Positions 23,191-35,291 of a stretch of 64,000 nucleotides of DNA are shown piece by piece. Each line of letters starts with the position of its first letter. Position 1 is the stretch's first letter. The notes beneath the pieces were generated by a model, which was not told the origin of the DNA, searched no databases, and was given only the letters and a program-made list of their open reading frames with translations. Where the stretch lies: NCBI GenBank assembly GCA_025716855.1, contig JAIXMQ010000014.1, forward strand, positions 231,001 to 295,000, read 5' to 3'. Made by a program: the position numbers and the translations under genes. The stretch comes from Pilaira anomala. Taxonomy: Eukaryota > Mucoromycota > Mucoromycetes > Mucorales > Mucoraceae.

Positions 23191-24156
23191 TTAAAACTCA
23201 GACATTGGATCCCTTCTGTTGATAGATTCAGATAAATCTTCTTCTATAAAGACATCTTCAGTAGTAACTCTTAATTGTTTTGCCCCAGAAATACCAATAG
23301 TTTCTAACCATAATGGAGCAGGATTTTCAATTTTACCATATAAAATACACTCACGTATGCCTGCCGCTACATTAAGACCTTCCATTGTAATTGACATTTT
23401 AATAAGTTCATCTTCACAGTTATGATTTGCAAGTGGTTCATCTATGTCAAGTGGTAAATCAAACTAGAGGGCAAATAAATAAAATATTTGTATGTATATA
23501 CATATTTTAAATGTACTTACGTCTACATTTACTACTCTTTGAGGTTTTATTTCACCCCAGTTTTGAGTTTCCTCTATCAACTTGTATCTATCTTTTAGAT
23601 CCTCCAGATCAATTGGTACAATACGTCTCTTTTGTTCCCCCACTTTCACATAATCATCAAATTCACCTTTTTTTCTCTTTTGTCTAATATCTAATGGATT
23701 CGGATCTTTTTCATTATTATTATCATCACTTTTACCAAATAACAATGCCTTTATATCATGAATGGAATTGGCTTTAATAATTTCTGCAGTTAATTGATCA
23801 GCACTGAAAGTATGTAATAAAGCCTCTTTAAAGTATCTATCGAAACTAGTACTCCATACTGTATTTGCTGTTACAATTAAATTTGTTTCAGGAAAGTAAA
23901 TCATGTATCCAAATTTTATATTTTCGAGTTCACTTTTATCCTTCTTTTTTTCAACAATTGATATATTAAACGCAAACATATCATTGGATTCATTTTTTTC
24001 AGCATAAACATACTATATAAATATAAATTCATTTAATACTTATGTATATATTCCTATATATAAAATAAAAACTTACGCATTGAAAAAAGTTTTCTAGATA
24101 TGATTCCATTCGAGTTTGAATTTCTTTTAAATTTAAATATAAATTGATGTTTTTTT

Positions 24157-24187
<31 letters not shown>

Positions 24188-24663
24188 TAGTTTTTTTCTG
24201 ATTTCTATGCGTGAATCTTATGTAGGCATACCATTTGATAATCGAATTGTTCTCCAAAGTCGATTTGATGTTGTTGTTAAAAAATCTACAGTTAAATTTT
24301 ATTATTTGAAAACGAAACATACATATATAAAAAAAAAAAACAAACTTACGATATAGTTTCAAGTATCCTATTTGACAAGCATATAACCCAACAGACTATA
24401 ATAGAATATAAGCTTCAATACTAATGACAAATACGAATGAGGTCAAAATTTACATTATACATTTGACTTATTTTTTCCAACAGTTCTTCTTTAGTCAAAA
24501 GCAAATAGTCTTCAAATGTGCCCGTAGAAGGTCTCAATTCTGGAATCATGAACCAAGACTTTACTAAATCCAGTACGTCTTCTTTTTTCCTCTTTGAAAC
24601 TATCATAGTATTCAGTTTGGTAGGATCAACTGGTATAAATTGTAAATCTTTTTTATTCAACAT
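23191..24663 (-). CDS. Kinetochore protein of the CENP-N/Chl4/Mis15 family
   Basis: Subunit of the inner kinetochore (CCAN); in other eukaryotes it reads the CENP-A nucleosome together with CENP-L. Six minus-strand exons: 24663-24454, 24395-24350, 24285-24232, 24159-24077, 24012-23521 and 23463-23191 (385 aa). Splice choice was settled by frame: the first donor is GTAAAT at 24453, giving MYN-SVGLYACQIGYLKLYHFL, which matches the Chl4 GLxxxQIAxxD region. TTTSNRLWRTIRL then matches the Chl4 W-T-A segment. The middle has IYFPETNLIVTANT and the C terminus MEGLNVAAGIRECI...PLWLETIGIS, both corresponding to conserved Chl4/CENP-N blocks. It carries a KRKK basic patch. The gene is in tandem with the kinase upstream, 66 bp apart. 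Confidence 0.8.
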
Positions 24664-24729
24664 GTCAAAAAAAAAAAAAAAAAAAAAAAAGTTAAAGGGG
24701 AAAAAGAGAGAGTGAGTGGGTGACTTTCT

Positions 24730-26368
24730 TCAAGGTTCTGATTTTTTTAAATCATCAGCCATTTTGACTTCAGCCATCATTTTGTTTAATGATTGTTGAG
24801 ATAGAGAACGAGAATGACGCTTGAATTTAGAGACGGCTTTTATCTATATATATATAAAGTGATGTGAATATATAGGATATATATAAAGAGATTCAACTTT
24901 ACCACAGCAAATATACTAGCAATACTTTTAATAGCATTATTCATTTCTTCTTCAGTGACTTCAGTAACAACATCACAATTATCTTCTTCAGAAATCATTG
25001 TTTCAGTACCATTATTTGTGACCCAAGGATGTTCCTATGATGAAAGGAATTTAAGTATACATGTAGTACTAAACAAAATTAAAAAAGAAGAACTTTACAC
25101 GAAGTTCTTTCATCGTGATACGTGTATCAGGATTTCTATCCAAAATTTTATGAAATAAATCCAATAAATGACCAGATTTATCACCAAAATCAATACTACA
25201 AAAAAAAATATTAACATTTTTCATTTTGTTATTACACATACTTTAATACTTTACGGTTCATCCTTAATTAAATCATAGAGCTCTAATAAACTGGTACTTA
25301 TAAAAGGAGTTTTGCCAAAAATCATACAATATAAAGTAACCCCCATAGACCAAATATCAGTTGCTTTACCAGATACTTCACCATGTTTAGCTACACATAA
25401 TTCAGGAGCCATAAATGCAGGACTACCTGCTGATTTCTTTAATCTATCGTTTCCTTTCACAAAAATTTCGGAAACACCAAAATCTACAATTTTCAATACG
25501 TCATCTTGGGATAGTAATAGGTTATCAGGCTTAATATCACGATGAACAATATCATTTGCATGTACTATGTGTATATTATCATAAGTAAAATAGTAAATGA
25601 TGAGCCATGCGTATACTTACAGTATTCAATACCAAGCATCATTTCTTTAAAATATCTTCTAGCCAAATCATCCGATAAAGGTTCAGCAACATGATCCAAT
25701 TCAATATCCATTAATACACCTTTATGCATCATTTCAAAAACTAATGATACGTAAAAATATATATATATATATATATAAAATCAATCATCAGTCTAACCAT
25801 TTCAATCAGACACATTTGGAGTTTACCTCACCCATATAAAGTGAATCACCTGAAGGATCATCCAAGACTTCAAATAATCGAACGATATGTGGATGATTCA
25901 ATTTCTTTAACACCGCCATCTCACCGCGTACAAGATCAAGTGGATTTGAACTCTTTCCAGTTGCTGCTGCTGCACGTCCGACACCTAATCCCATCACACG
26001 ACGTCCTCTTGGACCACCTTTACGAAACATATCCATTTGTTCCTTCTTTCTCAACCTTGACTTACTAAACTCTTTAATAGCCTTTGTGTAATATTTTAAG
26101 TAAAACAAGATAAATAATACTATATACATATATACTTTACATATTCTGTATTGGTATTTTCATCTATACCAAGATGAACAGTTCCAAATGCACCTCGACC
26201 AATTTCTTTTTTCAACAAGTAATTGTTGATTTTACGTAAACCTTCTTTTGTTTCTGAAGTAGTTGCACCTAACGTTTCAACTACAATAGAAGGTGGACGT
26301 ACATTCTTTCTTTTTGGACTTGTAGTTGTTAACTCGGGTGAAGTAGGTGGTGAAGGTGTTGTCGACAT
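24730..26368 (-). CDS. CaMKK-like protein kinase (SNF1/AMPK-activating type)
   Basis: Ser/Thr kinase of the CaMKK/Sak1/Ssp1 group, which phosphorylates the activation loop of AMPK/Snf1. Seven minus-strand exons: 26368-26141, 26081-25832, 25740-25621, 25564-25255, 25195-25099, 25034-24903 and 24843-24730 (416 aa). Visible kinase motifs: GRGAFGTVHLG (P-loop), AIKEF (VAIK lysine), HRDIKPDN (catalytic loop), DFGVSE (DFG), SPAFMAPEL (activation loop to APE) and DIWSMGVTLY. A basic, Gly/Arg-rich insert (FRKGGPRGRRVMGLGVGR) sits after the lysine, in the place of the RP-insert that defines CaMKKs. The C-terminal tail is short and basic (KFKRHSRSRSLS). The frame is intact throughout. Confidence 0.9.
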
Positions 26369-26600
26369 TTGGTATCAAAGAAGAAGAAAAGTAAAATAAA
26401 AATAAAATAAAAAAATTAGTGTAAATAAAGGTACAAGTGTAAGCCACATTGCCAAGAGTGTTTAGCAAGTAAAAAAAAAAAAAAAAAAAATTATATATAT
26501 ATATATATATATTTATTTTATTTAAATGAATGTGTATTTTACTTGTGTGCTTGAATAAATGGAAAGATTGTTGTTTGAAAAAGAGAGAGGGGGAATATAT

Positions 26601-26631
<31 letters not shown>

Positions 26632-26648
26632 GACTTTGCTGGTTTCTT

Positions 26649-27765
26649 TTATCTTCTGTCGCCTACAATAGAAGTAGTCTTTAAAGGTGTAATTGTGTTA
26701 TTATTTTCTTGGTTTGTTTCTGGTAAACCAATCATGTAACCTAATTGACTTGTGAATTCATGTACAGCTTCATTAAAGTAATATCCATTGGTAATACTAT
26801 TATGTTGAGCAAGACTAAAGTAATGTATTAGTGTTAAAAAGAGAGAGTTATATAAAGTTAAAAAAAAAGCTCGTACCTTTTTGCCCATTCACTAACAGTA
26901 TCTGAATTATAATAATATTCACCTTGACGTAAATTTGAAGCGATATTTTGAATAGCCAACTTCCATAATTGATTCAATTCTTGATATAAATTTCGCTTTA
27001 TGCTATTATTTTCATCATTATCCCAATTTGGTAATCGATGTGCAATATATGTAGCATGATCAAGAAAGGTAAAACATGTAGAAGGAAATACTTGAGATGA
27101 TGTAAAATGATTGGCATATTGTAACAAGGTATCCTATGTTGAATTATTAATCATAAATCCTTTAAATATATATATATATATATTTAATCACTTACAATAA
27201 GGTCATAAAGTGATTCTCTCACTCGGGAAAATGTATAATCGTCTGTACCCGGTCCATTCTTATTAAATGGAAAGCTTTGAATAAACTTCTTTTCTAAATC
27301 AACCAAGACATTCATAGATGATAAAATAGTTGGTGCTGGAATAGACTGCATAATTTCTTCTCTTAGACTTGGTTGCTTACTTAACAATGAATTTATAATA
27401 TTAATCAATCCATCTTTATCCATCGTTTCTACAGGAGTTTATAAAAAAGGAGTTTAATACATCAGCTATATTATTATTATTACTGCGTACGTACCTAATA
27501 AAGCTCCTCTTATCGTTCTCTTTTGAACACTTGTCTTTTGTCTTTTTAACTCGGCAAGTTTAATACATTTAGATAATCGACGTTGTGGTGATTTATTATT
27601 TATCAAACTACATTCAATCATGTCTTCATCTTCATTACGGCGTTTGCGACCTATTTTAGTATTATTATTTAGTACATTTTTTTTTTATTTATTTATTCAA
27701 ATATGTATGTATATATATATACCTCGGCTTAAATCCTGTACTTGTTGTTGTTGCATATAAGCCAT
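26649..27765 (-). CDS. sts1: Sts1/Cut8, tether of nuclear proteasomes
   Basis: Anchors 26S proteasomes in the nucleus and at the nuclear envelope, needed for mitotic protein turnover and DNA repair. Five minus-strand exons: 27765-27723, 27650-27495, 27428-27196, 27133-26877 and 26814-26649 (284 aa). The N terminus is Gln-rich (MAYMQQQQ) with a nuclear-localisation-like GRKRRNEDED. The core reads LINIINSLLSKQPSLREEI then IPAPTI, followed by helices containing TFLDHATYIAHRLPNWDN and GEYYYNSDTVSEWAKSLAQHN, as in Cut8/Sts1. The C-terminal tail is polar. All joins are in phase with GTAAG/GTACG-type donors. Confidence 0.86.
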
Positions 27766-27928
27766 ATAGAATAAATGAAATGAAATGAAATGAAATGTAA
27801 TGTAAAAGAAAGAGAAAGATAAAAAGGAAAAAAGAAAAAAAAAAGGGAAAAAAATGCACCAATACATGCTTGCGTCTCCCACACTGTTTTTTGTAAGTTT
27901 GAAGCAAGTCACGGTCTTGACTGTTGTG

Positions 27929-27966
<38 letters not shown>

Positions 27967-28511
27967 TCTCATCTTTCCTTTCCAGCTCAAATAGGTATAT
28001 ATCAGACTCTACTCGAACTGGTTAAATGCCCTTTATTCTCAACAACTGGCCCTTTATAGGCATAAAGTTTCCTGTAATTTCAACTAAATGTTACTATTCT
28101 ATTTACATCTTATGAACAAGAATAGTTCTTCTCAACGTAATCAAGCATGAAAAATAATTGGCTTAATGAGACGCCGATTTAAAAAAAAAAAAGCTTCTAT
28201 TTTATTCATTTTGTGAATGTTGATCAGCAGCATCCAAATGCTTTTTAGTTAACTCCTATGTGTTTGGAAAATCCATGGAGATCATCAAAACGTATCGTTA
28301 CATACACCCGTAATCCTTCAAGGCCATTCATCTTTTGAAAAAGCTATTATGTAAAATCTTTATTGCAATAAATACAAAATGAGCAAAGAAATATGGCTCT
28401 TTTTCATATTAAAGGAAGAAGATAAATATACATTTTACGTGGAACCAAGTTCGTTCAGAACGGACAAAAAATTACCAACTGCACAGCAGCTTCTTTATTA
28501 TTTCTCTCTGT
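27766..28511. other. Intergenic region with CA/GT repeat, no gene seen
   Basis: Lies between the Sts1/Cut8 start (minus) and the Tmem33 stop (minus). It contains an AAATG-type short tandem repeat near 27774-27799 and a GT repeat at about 27928-27964. A short frame at 28379-28564 is probably random. Confidence 0.65.
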
Positions 28512-29445
28512 CTATTGTTTGTCCACTGGAAGGTCTCCACCATAACGGGAAACTAACCTCTTGATACTGACATAAATATTGGATATAACTGTCAAAGTAG
28601 ATTTTTCGGTTGTTTCAGTCGAAGGGACAATAAACCACTGATCTAATTGTAATGTTGTATACTTTAATGCATCTCTCGTATAGCTCGATAAAAAGTAACG
28701 TAATCTTAAGAAATGAACAAAGACAATTAAAGCCAATACGGAAGTACGAAACCTAAAAATGCATTTAAATATGACGGATACAGTCAATAATAATTTTAAA
28801 ACTTACAATATTATGCCTAGAATGAGTCTACCCAGAATAATAACTACTTCGATATACGCTACATATTGCATGGCAGTTGTATGATACGTATCAGTAAAAT
28901 ACTGAATTTTTGAATCGAGTTCTGATTTAGGTATAGATAAAAATGGTAATAAAGTACTTTTGGTATATGTTAAAGTATGAAAGATGGAAAAGATAAAAAA
29001 GGGAATCAATGTCACTAGATATTTAAAAAGAATGAGTATTAAAAAAAATATTTGCCTAAATATCTTCGTCGTCTTACCTGTGATCGGTTGATATGAATAC
29101 CAGTAGAATGCAATCACGAAATAATGAACGTTTTCATCACATAATAAATCCATACTAATACGAGTGTGTGTTACTCCAATTGAATTATAAATGACAACGG
29201 CGTATGATAATAATGCACCCAGAAAAGCTCGCTTATAATACGATACATTGGAGTTTAGTGATAATACTGAACTGAAATATATTAATCCATTACAAACTAC
29301 ACAAACATGACCTAACCACCAATAAAACTGTCTTTGCTGAGAAGAATTCTTTTAATATAAAAATAATGATGATGATGAGTGACGGCATTTGACTTACTTG
29401 AAATAACTCGCCTAGTTTTGATTGTAATGAAACTGGTTCAGTCAT
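28512..29445 (-). CDS. Tmem33/Pom33 family membrane protein
   Basis: Multi-pass protein of the ER and nuclear envelope; fungal Pom33/Per33 helps distribute nuclear pores. Minus-strand exons: 29445-29398, 29336-29078, 29014-28807 and 28752-28512 (251 aa). Features: QRQFYWWLGHVCVVCNG near residue 17, hydrophobic helices (LGALLSYAVVIYNSIG, PFFIFSIFHTLTY, YVAYIEVVIILGRLILGIIL) and a soluble C-terminal amphipathic region rich in Ser/Thr. The block DENVHYFVIAFYWYSYQPIT is characteristic of the family. It is divergent from the PIH1-domain gene, 215 bp apart, with a 36-nt T-rich run in the shared promoter. Confidence 0.82.
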
Positions 29446-29616
29446 GAATGTATAAAGTAAATGTATGTATATAAAGAAGGGAAAATAAGGAGAATGAGCT
29501 ATTCGAAAAGGAGGGAGAAGGATTAAAGGTTGTTTGATATAAAACTAAAAAAAAATAATAATAATAATAAGAGACCCTTTCAAATTAAAAACTGTCACAG
29601 GAATAACGTTAACGTT

Positions 29617-29659
<43 letters not shown>

Positions 29660-29660
29660 C

Positions 29661-30642
29661 ATGCCTATACTAGAAGAAATCATTCAAAACGATTCTACCG
29701 TTAATAACAATAAATTAACAAGTGAAGAAAAACAAGTGTTGTTTGATTCCTTAGCTTCAAAAATAGCTAATGATCCAGAAGCTTTTAAACGATTGACAAG
29801 TAAAGTAACAAGTAAAGACTTTAATAGGATTCAGGTACAACCACAAGCCGGGTTTGTGTGTAAAACAAAAGTAGTCAAGACAAGAAATAAGAAATATGCA
29901 GTAGATACGATTGTTTATATTAATATTTGTTATGCTTCTGCTATCCCTGCACCAACGATTGCAAGTGAAAGAGAGATACAAAAGGCATTAAACGCAGAAG
30001 AGAATACGAATTATAAAGTACCAGTGAGTATGGGGGAAGCAAGAATGGAACAAGATAATAATAGTTTAATTATGGATGCATGTATTCATCCTGAAGCTTA
30101 CGTAAGAAGTGAAAAAGATTTAGATTATCGACTTTATATACTTGAATTATCAATGGAATATGTAGAAGAAATACTTGAGGTTAACTTGAGCAGAGAATTT
30201 ACAATGCCTAATACAAGATCAAAAGGAATGATACCAAGTAGATTATTAAAAATACCTAAACCAAGTTTAATGCAAAGTATTTTGAATGAATTAAAGAAGA
30301 CAGGTAGTAGTCAATGGAAATTAGAGCCTGAAATTAAATTAGAGGGAAAAGAAGAGAGATTAAAATTGATAATACCAATGCCAGACAACAAGGTATTACG
30401 AAGTATTCTTCACATTTTGTTTATATAATATTTACATTTTTTGCATATAGAATTTTACCTCGTGGACAATTGATATTACAACTAACAAGGTCATTTTATG
30501 TATTAATGAAAAATCTTCAATGGAAATACCTTTAAAAAATCAAATAGATATAAAATCTGATATAAACTCTGCCTCTTATTATTCCAAATCAAATCATTTA
30601 GTCATCTTATTAAAGCTACTTGATAGAACAAGATACTTGTAG
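29661..30642 (+). CDS. PIH1-domain protein (R2TP complex, Nop17/PIH1D1-like)
   Basis: Adaptor of the R2TP co-chaperone, linking Hsp90 clients (snoRNP and PIKK assembly) to the Rvb1/2 ATPases. Exons are 29661-30392 and 30451-30642 (307 aa). The N-terminal PIH domain shows IQVQPQAGFVCKTKVV, VYINICYASAIPAP, KVPVSMGEARMEQDN and DACIHPEA, all family signatures that form the phospho-client pocket. The C-terminal region after the intron (FTSWTIDITTNKVILCIN) fits a CS-like domain. The start codon follows a poly-T leader. Confidence 0.88.
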
Positions 30643-30809
30643 CAGTTTTAAACCGTGATTTAAAATAATAATAATAATAAATAATAAAAAATGCCACGTC
30701 AATATTCTATTGGTTCATAATATAAAAAGTATAAATTAAACTTGATTTGCTGGGAAAATAAAAAAGTTCCTTCCACCCCTTCCTCCTTTTTATTATATAA
30801 ATATTTAAT

Positions 30810-32198
30810 ATGACTGAAGTCGCTACTACTACTACTACTACTCCTACCAACAATGCTGTTGAAACTACTACTACTACTACTACAGAAGAAGCTGAATATC
30901 AAGATCGTTTCTTGGAAGGTTCTCAACGTATTGTACCTTATGACTTATTGGAAGCTCGTGGTAATGCCGATAAGTCAGATGACCCTGATGCCAAAATTTA
31001 CAGTCAAGCAAAAGAGTTATTTCGTAAAGGTTATGAACTTTGTATGAGCATTCCTAGATCTCTCGATGACGATGTGTTAGAAAAGTATGAAGAAGACATT
31101 AAAACTGCATCTGAAACTATGGTTGAAGCTTGGATTATGGACGATAAGGCTGCTCCCATGTCAGAACGTATTTTGATTCTTGGTCAACAATACGAAAAGG
31201 TTTTATTAAAAAATATTCCTGAAGAGCAAAAGGAAGGTTTCTTTGTAAGAGATAGTCTCTTGTTCTCTGCTTGGATTTTATTAGTTGGTAGACAATTTAA
31301 GCACTGGTATGTGACAAGTATTTGTAATAATATATATATATATATAGTATATTGACTCTATCTTTAATTTAGTATCACCACATTATCATTAGCTATCGAT
31401 ACTTATCCTGACCTTCCTGCACGCGTTTTCTTTCTTCGTGCATCATGTTTCCTTTCTTTGGGTAAATACAGGTAAATATTCAACTTTTTTTTTTTTTTTT
31501 TTTTTTTTTAACCCCCTGCCTTTTGTTGTACCTTGTTTTTTTTAATTATATATGTATACAATAGACTTGGTATTAAGGATTTAGAAAAGGCTTTAGAAAG
31601 AGACCCCAAGTTCTCTATTGCTTACTTTGTACTTGGTTCAGTATATTTATCATTAGAAAATGAACGTGAGAATGCCATCAAGAATTATAAGCTTTATCTT
31701 CAAAACGGTCACCCTGATACAAACGATGCAGCACATGCTTTGTATGCTTTATCCAACTTGACAAACTATAAAAAGAAAAAGAATGAAGCTCATGAATATT
31801 ATGTTAGAGCAAAAGCTACTGAAGAAAGATTCAAGGAATTATATGGTACTCACACTGGTTTAAGTGAAACAAAGCGTAGTGCTATTCTTGCTCATGAACC
31901 TGAAGCTGAAGCTCAAAAATTACTTGCTGCTTATGCACCAAAGAAGCAACCTGATCAAAAACTTCAACAATTAATTCAATCCGGTATTCTCAATACTTCT
32001 TATCCTCCTAACCCCAAGAGTTGTTCTCGTTGTGCTGCTTCTCATGTTAAGGATAAGCCAGATACTCCTCTCTTGGCTTGTGGTGCCTGTAGAAGTATTT
32101 GGTATTGTTCTCGTGAATGTCAAGTCGCTGACTTCAAGACTTCTCACAAGAACCAATGTAAGCAATTACAAGCTGCTAAAGCAACTGAACAAAAATAA
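30810..32198 (+). CDS. TPR-MYND zinc-finger protein
   Basis: Probable protein-interaction adaptor of unknown target. Exons are 30810-31306, 31373-31471 and 31565-32198 (409 aa). An N-terminal Thr-rich stretch encoded by ACT repeats is followed by a helical TPR-like region (LGIKDLEKALERDPKFSIAY, ENAIKNYKLYL). The C-terminal MYND finger reads CSRCAASH...CGACRSIWYCSRECQ...HKNQC, with all Cys/His ligands present. No SET domain is visible, so it is not a SMYD methyltransferase. A TATA-like TTATATAAAT lies just upstream of the start. The identity of the domains is clear; the role is not known. Confidence 0.85.
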
Positions 32199-33037
32199 TA
32201 GATTTATCTTTTGTATATTTTATCTTTTTTTTTTTTTTTTTTTTTACGCACACACACACACACACACACATTAAAAATAAATAAAAATAAAAAAAGGGAA
32301 TTACATAATTCACTTTTTGGTCCCTGAATTTATATGACTCCGATACAACAGCCTCCTTATTATAGTTTTACCCGAGATATTGACTACTTGAAGCTTAGTT
32401 ATCTAATGTAACTGAGAAAATATTTAAAAAGAGCGGAATGTATGTATTTTCTCTTGCGTTTTTCTTAATATGCCACAAGTGAAAGGTAACACGACGGTAA
32501 ATATCTTGAATAGGCTTTAAACCGAGAGAGAGAGAGAGGCTTTTATAAACTTTTTTTTTGGCTCACATGAAACTTCAGGATTCTTGGATACATCAAAGTA
32601 AAAATGTGCAAAAAAAGTCTATATCATCTGCTTCTTTTTAATCCTCATCTTTATTTACGTGTTCTCAATATGTAGGTATTTCTAGAGTTTTTAAAGTAGT
32701 AGCTTTAGCTTTCAATATATCTGTAATATAAGTAATGTATTACACGTGTATCTTTCAGGGCTTAAAGCTAACATTAGACCTCTCTCATTATCAAAAAAAA
32801 AAAAAAAAAAAAAAAGATAATAAAAGAAATATGTACACATGTAAAGAAATAAGTAAGTCAGACATTTGTAATCGAAAATCGTGATTCATATTTATAGCTT
32901 TACTACATAAAGATAAATCAGAAGCAAGCTCGGTTATTGTCTATATTTGGTGAACAGATCCTTTCCATCTTATTTCCTTTAAAAGAGAGGGTTAGAAAAA
33001 AAAAATCACTATCACTTCTTTATACAATTATTATTAA
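32199..33037. other. Intergenic region, no gene seen
   Basis: Contains the 3' end of the TPR-MYND gene, a poly-T run and an AC microsatellite near 32246-32270, a short AG repeat near 32525, and an A run near 32791. No coding or RNA signal was recognised. Confidence 0.65.
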
Positions 33038-35142
33038 ATGCCTGTAGTACTATCTAAACTATCCCCTTTCTTTCATAATACGTTAGAATTCATAATTTCA
33101 AAAAAATATTGGCAACATCTTATCGGGTTGAATAAGAGTAGTATCAAGTTAATTAATCAAAAACATATCTTGATCGCTTCTGTATTTGGTACGACTTGTT
33201 GGATTGTCAAATCACTTTGGCGTGTCTTTATAGTACCGACCCAACTTGCTCATATTCCTAAAGTAAATACATTTGACTGGTTCTGGAGTGTTGCTAGAGG
33301 CGAAAGTCATGATATCCGTATGAAAAGACTCGTAATGCCTTTAATTGAAAAACATGGGCTTTGCTTAAAGTATGTCATGGGAAAATGGATATTGACTGTA
33401 GGTGATCCGGTTTTATTACAAACTTTATTAAAAGACATTGAAGCCTACCCAAAAGAGCCAGCCGTGATGAGTCCTGTAAAGTAGATATACATATATATAT
33501 ATATATATATATTTAAAAAAAAATTAGTATTATATTGCTGACAACCTCTATTATATATTATAGGATCTTATTTTGACAAATCAGGGATCTAATTTAGGAA
33601 CTGCAAGCTATAAAGACTGGCGTAGACAGAGAAGTGTAGTGAATCCTGTATTTCATCGCGCAATGCCAGTAGAAACGTTTGGTAACATTGTATTGCGTAT
33701 GTTTAATAAAATAGACTCAAATTGCTATCCGGATGGACAAATTGATATGGCTGATTATACGCGAAGGTATTATTATATAAACTAAAAAACAAGACTAGTT
33801 TTCTATGTACATATATTATACATATATTAACTATTTAATATCTATTTCAATGAATTTAGATACGCACTTGACTGTCTATCCTTGGGTATCTTTGTAAGTG
33901 TATAATAATAATAATAATAATAAAAAAAAGGGAATATATATACATAATTGTGTTAATTAACTTTTATAAAACAAAAAGAATTTTGACATGAAAGCTGTAA
34001 CTGATCTTAATTCCCCCTATGTAACACTATACAAAGAAGCCTTCAGTATGTATTCAATCTGTTTTTATCATTCTCTATATTACTAAACAGCAAAATATAA
34101 ATAGGTATAGTTCGAGATCCTTTAGTCTATCTTTTTCCTGCATATACTCGCATTCCTTCCAAATATATTCCATACCGAAATCGTGCCCTCAAAGCAAATC
34201 TAGCTCTCCGCAAGATTTTATTAGATATTATTACTGAACGAAAACTTTCTATTGAAAGCGGCATTTTTAATAATGTTGAAAATCCAAAAGAACCTGATTT
34301 ATTGTCCATGATGATTATGTCTGCTAAAGAAGGTCATGGTCATGGTGTTTATATGACAGATAGTGAACTGATATCAAATCTTGCAGTGTTCTTTATTGCT
34401 GGTAATTAAATATTTTTTTTTTAAAAAAAAAATATTGTTATTTAAATAGCTAATATAATCATATTTTATTAGGACATGAAACAACAGCTAGTGCTATTGC
34501 CTCCTTTATGTATTACCTTGCAGTAAATCAATCAATTCAAGAAAAAGCTCGTGCTGAAGTGCTTTCTGTATTAGGTGATTCAGCCGAAGAAATTATTCCT
34601 ACATTTGGTGAATTAAAGCAAATGGAATATTTAGATAAATGTATCAAAGAAACAATGCGCATCAATCCTCCTACTTCAGGTAACTTGTATCGAACTACTA
34701 CAAAAGAGACAAGACTTGGTAATTTTATGGTACCTAAAGGTACTCGTGTTTCAATTGTAAGTAAAAAAAAAAAAACTAAGGAGTAGAACTTGATTTTCTA
34801 AATGAATTTATTATTTATTAGGAACTTTACGGTGTACATCATTTAAAACAATATTGGGATCAGCCAGAAGTATTTAATCCGGATAGATTTGCTAAGGAAA
34901 ATAAAAGTTATAGAGAAAATGCAATTTGGATGCCGTTTGGAGATGGACCACGTAAATGTATTGGATTAAATTTTAGTGTTACAGAACAAAGAGTGATTCA
35001 AGCCATGTTGTTGAAGAGATATACTTGGTGTCTTGTACCAAATAGTGAGCACCAAACTGGTTTAAAAAATGCAGGTGGAGGAGGCATTGGTTTATTAGGT
35101 CCTGAAAAATTAAAGTTACAATTCACTAAACGTTTTATATAA
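33038..35142 (+). CDS. Cytochrome P450 monooxygenase
   Basis: Haem-thiolate monooxygenase, probably ER-anchored through an N-terminal hydrophobic helix (ILIASVFGTTCWIVKSLW). Exons: 33038-33475, 33564-33766, 33860-33893, 33979-34045, 34105-34401, 34473-34756 and 34822-35142 (547 aa). Hallmarks are all present: I-helix AGHETT, ExxR as KETMR, a PERF-like FNPDRF, and the haem loop FGDGPRKCIG containing the Cys ligand. Exon 3 is only 34 nt. The substrate cannot be told from sequence; the size and motifs fit fungal class II P450s. It is the last ordinary gene before the transposon-rich zone. Confidence 0.93.
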
Positions 35143-35291
35143 CAATCATTTTAAAAAAATAAATTACACTCTTTGTGTGATGATACACATATTATTAAAT
35201 AAATATAATAAAAATAAGACTCTCTTATTATCAATTTACGACTTTTTTTTTTTTTTTTTTTTTTCAATGATTTACCAATGATGCAGTGTAC

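Noticed and set aside
28379..28564. 61-aa plus-strand frame starting MSKEIWLFFILKEED
   Set aside because: Overlaps the 3' end of the Tmem33 gene on the other strand and has no supporting motif.
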